Source: Stentor coeruleus
Taxonomy: Eukaryota; Ciliophora; Heterotrichea; Heterotrichida; Stentoridae
Length of the DNA: 40,932 nt
NCBI GenBank assembly: GCA_001970955.1
Contig: MPUH01000667.1
Location: forward strand, 1-40,932
Reading direction: 5' to 3'
Positions 29,339-39,213 of the stretch are shown piece after piece. The first letter of the stretch is position 1; every line of letters starts with the position of its first letter. The notes below the pieces were generated by a model. The model did no database searches and was not told the origin of the DNA. It was given only the letters and a program-made list of their open reading frames with translations. A program made the translations under genes and the position numbers.

Positions 29339-29526
29339 TCCTTGAGTAAGTAAATTTAATAACAACGTCTCCACCACTATAAACTTCTTCACCTTATTTA
29401 TCTTCAAAACATATAAATTCTTATTAAACCCTCACAATATCATCATCCCCACAAAAAAAAACTATAAACCTTGAAAGAAAAAACCCTTTATAATTAATTC
29501 AAATCTTATATTCAAACATTAAAATC

Positions 29527-32376
29527 TCATTCATCATTCTTAAATCTTACAGACTCTAAAATATCCAAAATATCATTAAACCCTGGTCTTTTTTCGCAGT
29601 TCCCATCCCAACACAATTTCATCAAAGACTTCAAAGTTTGTGGACATTGTGGGGGAACAAGATTCAAATCAGGTCTTAACTCATTATTTAATACCTGAGT
29701 TCTTATCTCTTCATGACTTTTCCCTTTATATGGTGTTTCTCTAGTAATAACTTCAAACATAACAATCCCAAAAGAGTATACATCAGCTTTTGTACTATAA
29801 ACACTGGAGCTTAAAACCTCAGGGGCCATCCAATGGCAAGTTCCAAGCTGTCCAGTCATGAAATCTCCATCTTTAAATTCACGAGTCAAGCCGAAATCAG
29901 TAATTTTTATAATGAGAGGGTCTGAATCTTTATTCACTTCATTAAATAAAAGCACATTTAAAGATTTTAAATCTCTGTGGATAAAAGAATTTGAGTGTAA
30001 ATAAAACATACCTTTAGCGATTTCTTTTAAAATGATGAGTTTTTTTTCCCAGGTTATAAAAAGATTTTTTCTTTTGTGGAGATAGGTAAATAGATCTCCA
30101 CCTGCACAGTATTCTATAAGAAGACATAGAGGGGTTTCTAAGCAGACACCCATAAAAATAACAAGATTTGGGTGTCGAAGATTGATTAAAGCATTGAGTT
30201 CTCGATAAAACTCTTTTATTGATGGATTTTCGTTGGATTTTTGCTTTTTTATAGCGACGTGATTCTTTTTGTAAGCACCGAGCCAGACTTCACATGATGA
30301 TCCACTACCGATTTGCTTAAGGAATTTCAGTTCGTTGAAAGTCAGGATGTAGTTGGCTAGGAAGGGACGGAGTTTGATTATTGGGTCGATTGATGGGTTA
30401 ATTGAAGGGTTGATTGGTGGTTTTTCCGGCAAATTGGGGATGTGTGCGGAGTTCCCAGATGAAAAGTCTTTGCGTGCAGTGCCGTATTCANATCGATTGA
30501 TGGGTTAATTGAAGGGTTGATTGGTGGTTTTTTCGGCAAATTGGGGATGTGTGCGGAGTTCCCAGATGAAAAGTCTTTGCGTGCAGTGCCGTATTCAGTT
30601 GGAGGGCGGGATTTTTCCCCGATAATTTGGACAACTGAATGGCTTTTTTCAATAAGATCTAAATCAACTGGGGCNAGTTGGAGGGCGGGATTTTTCCCCG
30701 ATAATTTGGACAACTGAATGGCTTTTTTCAATAAGATCTAAATCAACTGGGGCAAATCCACTCTTCCTCCTCGAATTATAAGGGTGCTTAGCATTACTAC
30801 TCGATATAAAACTAAAACTCCTTTGCACATCCGCATCATCCAATATATTCAAAGGCTGTTGTTCAGGGAATAACATAGGGAACTCAATCTGATCCTGTTT
30901 AAAAAACTCCTTTGCCTGGCATAAATTATTACAATAAACCCTAACAGTACTGTTCATTTCCTGATCATTTTGAAAATCTTCTATAGTCGTATGCATAAGT
31001 TTATGTAAATTCGCTTGTTCTTCTCCAATAATAAGCCTAATAAACCGATTAAGTTCTTTATGATGAGCAATTTTAAGCAAACTACCATGAAATGATAATA
31101 AAACTCCCCAATAATCTAAAAGCTTATACACTAAATCTTTGCTTAGATTGCTTGTATTGCTTTTTGATGAATTAAATGTTAGTTTGAAAGAACCATTGAA
31201 TAATGTGTAGTGGCTACGGATTATGTAGAATTTGATTTTGATTATGGTTGAGAAGAAATGACTTGTGATTATAAGGTCTTCATTACGGTCTCGTAGAGGG
31301 ATTTTCGAAATTGCTTCTTCAAAATAGTCGATTACTTCAAGGACTCCTGGGATTTTCTGATATGCCATTATTGGTCCTTGTTTTATATAGAGAAAGAGTA
31401 AAGTGAAAGCTTTTATACGCGTTGTATCATTGTTCAGTTCTTTCAAATTCAGCAGCTCGGCAAAGAACTTTTCGATTTTCTCCGGTTTCGCAGCCACTTT
31501 TTCAAACAGCCTTTCCATAATCGTGTTTTTCGTATGCTTAAACTCTGAGTTCAAAGCTTTCTGAACCAAAATCAAAGTTGACTTGCTAGACTTCAAAAAA
31601 ATACTTGAAAAACATGAACAACTCCCAGTTACCGGTGGTTCTCTTATAACCCTTTCCTCAACTTTTTTTAATACACTTTCAATACTCGCCCTTTGTTCTG
31701 GACTAGTATTTAAAGTCATAGCAAAAATATCCTTATATTGTTGCTTTAAATTTTCAGGAATAAATGTGAATTTATAATTTTGCCTAAAAACAATATAATA
31801 AAATATCAGACCTAAATTCCAAACATCAGACTGTTTAGTAAATTGATGACCAGCTTTGATTTCAGGAGGAAGCCAGTCTTGGTCTATAGAATTAAGTACT
31901 TCTTGAGGGATAGGTTCATCTTGTAGTAAGGAATTGACCACTTCCGCTAGTTCAAAATTACTGATTTTAGCGATGTTTTTATGTATGAATATATTTTGTA
32001 TTGAGAGATTTTTATGAATTATAGACTTTCTATGTAAATACCCGACTCCAAGGCAGATTTGTCTGAAAATCTTCAGTGGTTCGATTTTGTTATAATGGGA
32101 TAAAGGGCCGTTGTTGCAGTGCTCATAATATAATGTGCATGAGGATGAGGTTTCTTTTGAGCTAAGAAGGGTTATTATGTTAGGATGGGTTAGTTTGCTG
32201 CTTTGGAGCAATTTTACTTCGTTACGTAGGTTAGACAGTCTGTGGACGGTTGGGTTTTCAACCTTTTTAACAGTAAAAAGGAGTTTTGAGTCAGCGTTTT
32301 CACATTCAGAGAGCTCGTCTGTGTAGTTTTTAAGCGTGTAGATTAGGTTTTCCTTTATTTGAGATTGGTCTACCAT
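29527..32376 (-). CDS. Two-kinase fusion: pseudokinase, ANTH-like region, TKL kinase
   Basis: The frame crosses two N joins (30491, 30675). Counting each duplicated overlap once leaves 2664 nt, an intact 887-residue protein. The N-terminal kinase-like domain (about 20-255) recalls AAK1/GAK-type folds but has HKNLSIQN for HRDxxxxN and SNFELAE for DFG, so both catalytic aspartates are lost: a pseudokinase. The middle (about 270-460; LVQKALNSEFKHTKNTIMER, TTRIKAFTLLFLYIKQGP) resembles an ANTH-type helical solenoid of endocytic adaptors. The C-terminal domain (about 610-880) is a complete TKL/Raf-like kinase: IGSGSSCEVWLG, VAIKKQK, HRDLKSLNVLL, DFGLTREF, GTCHWMAPEV, DVYSFGIVMFEV. A role near endocytic membranes is inferred from the first two parts. 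Confidence 0.75.
30386..30597. repeat. 105-bp N-joined duplicated contig ends
   Basis: Bases 30386-30490 recur at 30493-30597 around an N at 30491. The copies differ at TTTTTCCGG/TTTTTTCGG, changing Glu to Lys in the LPEKPPINPS linker of the kinase fusion, as an allelic difference would. Confidence 0.9.
30597..30753. repeat. 78-bp N-joined duplicated contig ends
   Basis: Bases 30597-30674 recur identically at 30676-30753 around an N at 30675. With the previous pair this shows a 183-base mini-contig overlapping both neighbours inside one gene. Confidence 0.9.
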
Positions 32377-34438
32377 TATATATTATTATGAGCTAATTTT
32401 TTATATTAGTTCATGGCAAGAGAGCTTTGATTCTCAGAAATTATCCACTTGTTTTTTAGATTTTAAGCCTGGTATTTGGTTTTACTCAATTTTAAAATTT
32501 TGGAAAATCCTTTAGCTTGGTTGATGTTTATGTAGAAATATTATATTTTTTATGATTATAAAATAGATAAAAATAGCTTAGGGTGTTAAGGTATAAGTTA
32601 AAATCATATCAGAAAGATATTAAATACATTTATATATAAGAGATTACTATAGGAAAAATATGAAAATGAGCTTGGGAGTTAAGAAATCCATAAAAACTTC
32701 TATTAGATTTTTAAACTTAAAAAAAGCACCTTATGAAAACTTAATAACATATGCAAAGATAAGTAAAGTTGGATTGATTTTACTTAGTCATGAATCTTAA
32801 TATAGATTTCATGCATTTTTAAACTTGAAAATTTATGATTAAATTTAGTTCTGAATACAAAAATAATCTCAAAGTGTCAAACACTGTAAGTGGTAATAAA
32901 TCTCTCTTATTGATTTCTCAATGAGAAATAAAAAAGTTCAGAAGATTATAGGTGATTCTCAATTCTGCTTCTAAAATCGAAGCGATAACTTTAGCAAAAG
33001 TCTTTAGAAATTCAGTATATGTTTTAGTCTTTCTTAAAACATTAAAACTAATTTTCCCTTCGTATCTTTGTCCANTTTCTTAAAACATTAAAACTAATTT
33101 TCCCTTCGTATCTTTGTCCCATGTCTTCCTTAAAATCTTTAAAAATTCTATTCAAATTTCTAGTCAACAATGAGCTTCTCATATTATAGATAATATTATG
33201 ATTTGATTTATTTGGAATTTATAAGTTTAATAAAGTATTGTTGGATTTGACTTAGCTATTCAGAATTACGAATACCATTTTTTTAATTTGGGTATAATAG
33301 AATTGCAAAATTTTTGAAATTATAGTTGGAATCTAATTTTAGTTTTTTTTTGAAAAAGGGAGTATAAAGTATGCTGGGATATAACAAAACTAGAGATATA
33401 TAGGACTACTACTGTATAATAAATATTATTAAGTATAAACACCAGATTCCTCACACAAAATTCACAAAGAAATTCGAGGTCTGGCAACCCGAAAATTGAT
33501 CCCATGATTAATTTAATCCCTTATAAAACATCGGCCTTCAATCTGAGATGATATTATGATGAATTTTCTAAAAATAATATATAAAATAAATGAAAAACTA
33601 TTAAAAATCTTACTTTAACGCACTTGCTTAAAACAAGCACCCAGATAATCGCAATTAAATTATTATCAAATTGCTTGCTTTCTTTAGGATTTATTTTGCT
33701 TGGATTTATATTTTATTACTAGTGTGGATATTTTATATAATAATTTTTGACTATCTTTATACTTTGAATTAAACTTAGTTTTTTAGAGTGATGAATTGAA
33801 GAACAATATTTAATAAAAGTACCAAACTACTGAGTCTATCAAAGTTTAATAGAGTATTTTTATGGAGGTCATTGCGAAAAATACCTTTTTACAAAATAAA
33901 TATTCTGTGTAAATGAACAACCTCAAGTGTAAAAGAATTGTAGAATTTAGAAAAGTTGACTATATTCAAACTTAAATCACGATTCCTTTTAAGTCGATTT
34001 CTAAAAAAAAATTATATAGGTTAAACTAATCTGCAAATAGCTGGTAAATCAACTAGAACCAGTTAAATATCTACATCAGCAACTTATATAGCTTCGAAAA
34101 CTATCTTCATTCTTTCTTCTCCATATAAATTTGCATAAAAGGATTTTAAAGGAAGTTCTTTTGCATATTTATGCATCATCATACTACACTCACATATAAT
34201 TTTTGTATAGAATTTTCTCTTCAGTACTAAGTCTACTTGTGGAGATAGGGTTTTAATAGATAAATAACTCATATTAATACAAACTGTATACAAAAAATAA
34301 TATTTTATATTGGTATTCATAAGGAAATTTTACAATCAAAGTTAATAAAAATACTGTGCACAGCAAAAAAAGACTCTAAATAAATTTAAATTTGATTATT
34401 GATTATTAGCTAAGTGCTTTGCTAAAATATAGAAATAA
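32377..34438. other. Long divergent intergenic region
   Basis: About 2 kb between two start codons, AT-rich, with an N join at 33030-33119. Minus-strand short frames at 33320-33505 (MGSIFGLPDLEFLCEF...) and 34084-34320 (...KEVPLKSF-type ending KIVFEAI) read somewhat like protein but lack homologues I know and cannot be confirmed. No RNA gene was recognised. Confidence 0.5.
33030..33119. repeat. 44-bp N-joined duplicated contig ends
   Basis: TTTCTTAAAACATTAAAACT... ending GTCC occurs at 33030-33073 and 33076-33119 around an N at 33075. This is intergenic. Confidence 0.88.
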
Positions 34439-36136
34439 ATGTCAGGCTTTCATCTCTTAAATCTAATGAACCAAGAACTTAGATCTAAAGTTGTTGAAGA
34501 TGTTGCTCAACAGATGGTAGATAATGGTTATAAAACTGATGTTCCAACACTAGAATACTTTGCAGATAGTCAGATTTCCGATATAAAAATTTATGCTTTA
34601 GCTAATATGCTATTAAGAGCAGAACTAGAAGATGTAAAACTTCCTGAAAATATCTCTCTGCTCGAAAAGTCCCTTTCCCTTCTACAAAAACTTCCTAATT
34701 TCAAAGAAACTATTCTATACCACCTCGACACCGCCGTGTCAAAAAATATCTCAGAAGCCACTTCAGAAGAAGATTTCATAAGACTAGCTAAAATCATAAA
34801 GCAAATAAGAGACAATGACCCAAACTTAACAACAGGTTTAATCTCTGGAAGTATTCGTTTACGTGCAGGTTTTACAATGAAATATACTTGCGAGATCCAA
34901 AACTTTAAAGATGGGGATATAATAATCCAAGCATTAACATTCCTAAACAGCATATCAGAACTTGGCTTTGAAATAGACAATGCTAAATATATCATGATAA
35001 ATCCAATCCTCTCTTTCGTTGAATATCGTAACAAAATCATATCAATCAGTATTGAAGCTGGGCAAAATGTCCAACAAGACTATAAAATCTTAAATTTAGC
35101 ATCAAAACTTAATTTTGATGAAGATGTTAAAGAGAGGATGATGATTATTAGGAAAAAATTAGAAGAAATTGAACCTGAAGTTATTGAGAAACCTAGAAAA
35201 TTTAGCTTTTCTGGTCAAGATCATAATGATAAATTTAAGATGAAAAAACAGCTTTTTAGTGTTGATTTGAAATTGTTTGATGGGAATTTAATTTATGAGA
35301 ATGAATACGCTTGGTTTGCAAGAACTACTGATAGTTTTCAAGTGTCGATTTATAGGGCAAAGTGTGGTGAAATTCCTGTGGCTGTGAAAATTTATAAGCC
35401 TTTGAAAGATGATGTGAATATGGATAAGATTTTAAATGAGATGAAATGCTATCAATTACTTGGGGATAAGGCGAATGTTACAAAAAACTGTTTTTTGAAG
35501 TATTATGGGTCGTTTTTTCAAGATAAGTGCTCATGCTTGGTAATGGAGTATTTGGAAAATGATTTGATGAAGTTCTTGACGGGGCTTAAGAAGCAAAATT
35601 TTGTATTTAGTGAGAATCATTTGATACCTTTAATTTATAAGTTACTTATTTCGTTTGCAGAAATGGAAGAACTTGGAATATATCATGGTGATATCAAGCC
35701 TCACAACATGCTCATCGACAAAGATTGGAATATGAAAATAATAGACTATTCCATCTCTGTTATAACTCATGAGCAGCTTTCTGGTGGTACAACATCAGGA
35801 ATGCATCCATTACAAGGAACTGTAGGTTATATGGCTCCTGAAATCGCTGAAGTAATAGATCAAGGGATGAAAATTGGTAATTTCAAAATGTCACGAGCTG
35901 ATGTTTTTTCTCTAGGAATGGTGTTTTTACAAATGCTTACTTTGAAGCAATATGATAATTATAATAAAAAGCAAAACAGCGAAAAACTTATGGCTGAAGT
36001 GGCTAGTCTTGAATGGGAATGGGCGCAACATATGCTTGGATTAATGCTTAACTCTGACCCTGAACTTAGACCTAAATTTAGACAATTGCTACAGTATATA
36101 CCGGGGGCTAGCACGGAAACTACAAGTAATTATTAA
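34439..36136 (+). CDS. Atypical protein kinase with helical N-terminal domain, paralogue A
   Basis: A 565-residue ORF. The N-terminal half (1-250) is helical, with no known domain (MSGFHLLNLMNQELRSKVVE; NISLLEKSLSLLQKLP). The kinase domain (about 290-555) has no glycine-rich loop (ARTTDSFQVSIYRAK) but keeps the lysine (PVAVKIYK), a divergent catalytic loop YHGDIKPHNMLID (HGD for HRD), IIDYSIS in place of DFG (the metal-binding Asp kept), then HPLQGTVGYMAPEI and ADVFSLGMVFLQMLTL. Asp, Lys and Asn of the catalytic loop are present, so activity is possible but unusual. It is tandem with a close paralogue at 36747-38490, which shares the same layout and motifs throughout. Confidence 0.82.
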   Translation: MSGFHLLNLMNQELRSKVVEDVAQQMVDNGYKTDVPTLEYFADSQISDIKIYALANMLLRAELEDVKLPENISLLEKSLSLLQKLPNFKETILYHLDTAVSKNISEATSEEDFIRLAKIIKQIRDNDPNLTTGLISGSIRLRAGFTMKYTCEIQNFKDGDIIIQALTFLNSISELGFEIDNAKYIMINPILSFVEYRNKIISISIEAGQNVQQDYKILNLASKLNFDEDVKERMMIIRKKLEEIEPEVIEKPRKFSFSGQDHNDKFKMKKQLFSVDLKLFDGNLIYENEYAWFARTTDSFQVSIYRAKCGEIPVAVKIYKPLKDDVNMDKILNEMKCYQLLGDKANVTKNCFLKYYGSFFQDKCSCLVMEYLENDLMKFLTGLKKQNFVFSENHLIPLIYKLLISFAEMEELGIYHGDIKPHNMLIDKDWNMKIIDYSISVITHEQLSGGTTSGMHPLQGTVGYMAPEIAEVIDQGMKIGNFKMSRADVFSLGMVFLQMLTLKQYDNYNKKQNSEKLMAEVASLEWEWAQHMLGLMLNSDPELRPKFRQLLQYIPGASTETTSNY

Positions 36137-36746
36137 AATACTTGAGATAAGATTAGTTAGGTAATAATACTTGAAGATAAGATTAGTTAGGTAATAATAC
36201 TTGCATTTATAATTGTTAGATGCTAAATTTTGGATTCACTGCTTGAGGGAGTTGATGAATATTTTAAGTCTTTATATAATATTAAAAAAAGGATTTAAAT
36301 TTAAGATTTTGATTGATTTTTTTTATTAGAGGATAGTATAAATAAGGAATGAAAGCTTTTTAGTAGAGAGTTTTATAGGAATTACAGAGAAAAATAATGA
36401 ATTTGTAGTAAATAGTTTAAAAATTCAAATGCTTATTTTAGGTAATATATTTTTTTAAGATTTGTAATGTGTATTGCTGTACAACTTCTTTAGTCTCTGT
36501 TTTATGATGAAACTATATTTATTATGTATTTTAGATAGAACTTAAGCATAGAGATAAGACTAAATAAAATAATTTTGTAAAATCCCACCTTATATATGTA
36601 TTATTTATAAAAGTCTCAACTTAAACATTGAATAATTTCATGTATCAAATCTATTTACTCATAAAAATTAAATAACATTTGCTAGCATAAGTTAAAACTA
36701 AAATCTAAGCAAATTAGCAAAGATTTATATCATAATAAATATATAA
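36137..36746. other. Intergenic with a short tandem duplication
   Basis: The spacer between tandem kinase paralogues. A unit of about 30 bp (AATACTTGA(A)GATAAGATTAG...) occurs twice with one indel at about 36137-36197, just after the stop codon. Otherwise nothing was recognised. Confidence 0.6.
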
Positions 36747-38490
36747 ATGGCGACACGCAGATTTATAGACTTTGTTAAAAATGATCTCAAGACTTCAAAT
36801 GTAACAACTATGGCCCCAGCTCTTGTTACTAAAGGCACAGATGCAGAAAGAACCGAAATATTTGATTATTTTAAAAATACTCAACACGCAGATGTTAAAT
36901 GTTATGCTATTGCTGTTCTTTTGATTAAAGTTAACCTAGAGCCATGCATACTATCAGAAAATATTGTAATTCTTGAAAAATCATTTATGCTTATTGATAA
37001 ATATCCTCACGCTAAAAATCTCATCCTTTATGAAATAGCTTTGGCTCTTTAAAAAAATATTAGTGAAGCTCGAACAAAAAAAATTTTTTTAAGTCTAGCA
37101 AAGATTGCATATAAAATAAGAAAGTTGGATGAAGATTTGTTTAAAAATTTGATTGGAGGATATGACAATTTGAAAGAAAGATTTATAATAAAACATACAT
37201 ATGAGATTTTACAAAATCCTAAAGATGATACTGTTAAGAGAGCTTTGGAATTCTTAAATAGTATTTATACCTCTAGTTCTGAAATGAAAAAAATATCTAC
37301 TTTGCTAGTAACTACTGCAATTAATTATCTTGAAAATAAAATTAAAATCATGTATGATGAAAATAAAAATATTGAATGCGGAAGTGATATTATTTATTTA
37401 GTTGCTAGATTTGATATTCAAAATGAAATTATAACAAACAAAATTAAGGAAATTAGGGAAATTATGTCTAAATTACAAAAAGTAAAAGTGCAAGAATATT
37501 CTCATTCAAATATAAAACCGAATCCTGTAGCCAATAATAATATAGAGGTATATACTAACATTCAATTAAGAACTATAAATTCTAGAATTAAATATAAATC
37601 AAATATACCCAAATATGCAAGAAAAAATGATAATTTTCAAGTTTCTGTATACCAAGCTGAATATATGGGAGTGCCAGTAGCTGTGAAAATGTATACAAAG
37701 CTTAAGCCTGAAGTTGATTTTAATAATGCTTATAAAGAATGCATAATTTATCAATTGCTTTGCGATAAAGCTGACCCTACTCGTAATGCATTTTTGAAGT
37801 ATTATGGTACATTTGAACAAGGAGATGCTGTATGCTTAGTTATGGAATATGTAGAAAATGATGTTATGAACTTTTTGACTCAAATTAAACAGGAAGGATT
37901 AAGCATTACGGATATTCAACTTATTCCAATATTCTGTAAACTTATTGTTTCTTTTGCTGAAATGGAAGAGCTAGGCATTTACCATGGGGATATTAAACCA
38001 CATAATATGCGAGCTAGGCATTTACCATGGGGATATTAAACCACATAATATGCTTGTTGATAATAATTGGAATATAAAGATCATTGACTATTCGATTTCT
38101 GTTGTTAGTCATGAATCTTTGACTGGGGGAACAACTTCTGGAATACATCCACTACAAGGAACAGCAGGATATATGGCTCCAGAAATTGTTGAAGGTATTA
38201 AAAAAAGGGAAAAGAAGGGAATTTTCAAAATGTCAAGAGCTGATGTGTTTTCATTAGGTTTGTCATTTTTACAAATGTTTACTTTGCAAAATTATACTGA
38301 TTATAATGCGATAGAAAAAAATGGTTTACTAATGCAGGAAGTAGCTAAACTAAGGTATCCATGGGCTCAACGAATGCTTTCCGCAATGCTAAATGCTGAT
38401 CCGAATAGTCGACCAAAATTCAAAGAACTTTTAACTTACATCAATGATATGTATACCAAGATCTATACTCAACCCACTCAACCCACTTAA
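36747..38490 (+). pseudogene. Atypical protein kinase, paralogue B, broken by a stop and a 43-bp duplication
   Basis: It matches paralogue A from end to end: ENIVILEKSFMLIDKYP, NISEA, RALEFLNSI, FQVSVYQAEYMGVPVAVKMY, YHGDIKPHNMLVD, IIDYSIS, HPLQGTAGYMAPEI, ADVFSLGLSFLQM. Two lesions interrupt it. An in-frame TAA at 37050-37052 replaces the codon where A has Ser just before KNISEA (TCA to TAA is one base). A 43-bp tandem duplication at 37968-38053 shifts the frame within the catalytic loop. Counting one copy leaves 1701 nt, 567 codons, against 566 for A. The second lesion resembles the assembly artefacts seen elsewhere, the first does not, so this may be a recent pseudogene or a polymorphic copy. 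It ends in PTQPTQPT. Confidence 0.75.
37968..38053. repeat. 43-bp perfect tandem duplication in a kinase gene
   Basis: GAGCTAGGCATTTACCATGG... fills 37968-38010 and repeats at 38011-38053 without an N. It duplicates the codons for GIYHGDIKPHNM and shifts the frame. Confidence 0.92.
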
Positions 38491-39213
38491 TGCTTTCAAG
38501 GTATTAAATTTAGATAATATGACAGTTAAAAAAAAATAATTAGCTTTATATATATGGATGAAATACAGTTTATGATTTTATTTTCTAAGTACTAATTTGT
38601 GATTGTATAGATTAGCTATTTAAATCTATAAGTATTCCTGTTTATGAATATGAAAATAATCTTAACTAAGTCAATGTATTTAAATATATAAAATTAGGTA
38701 TATATAATGAATACTTTTAATAAATATTCCAACCATAATTTAAATTAATATATATAGAATTAGCTAAATATATTATTGATAGAATGGCTAATATAAAGAA
38801 AGTATATTAAAATTACTTTTACAATGATTCTAGAAACATATTTGTTCATATAAATTAATTATATATTCACCTTAAAAAAAAAAGTTTTAGATACAACTTA
38901 TTAGCTTAAGATAATAAAACTTATGTAGTAAATCTTATAGACTTCAGCCATGATGCGAATTAAAAATATTATCAAGTATTTATTGATTTGTTTTCCTACT
39001 CTTTCAAGCTTTTAACTTATTATCAAATTTTATATAGTATTTAGTCAAAAAAATTTACTTGATTTATATATGGAAATTTTTGCTCATAATGATTATCTCT
39101 TTTCATATAATACAAATACACAAATCTTATATTTTTGCTTTTGATGTTACAACTTCAATAGAATCCATATAATTTTTATAACTCAATCTATATGATGATA
39201 TTTTAATAAAATT
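38491..39213. other. Intergenic, nothing recognised
   Basis: 723 bp of very AT-rich DNA between two plus-strand genes. No ORF, RNA gene or repeat was seen. A C-biased stretch precedes the next start. Confidence 0.6.

Noticed and set aside
33320..33505. 61-codon minus-strand ORF starting MGSIFGLPDLEF with a C-x2-C pair
   Set aside because: Short, isolated and ending in low-complexity sequence, with no intron joining it to another frame; cannot be told from chance.
34084..34320. 78-codon minus-strand ORF ending YGEERMKIVFEAI
   Set aside because: The second half reads like protein, but no domain, partner exon or homologue is recognisable; left unannotated.
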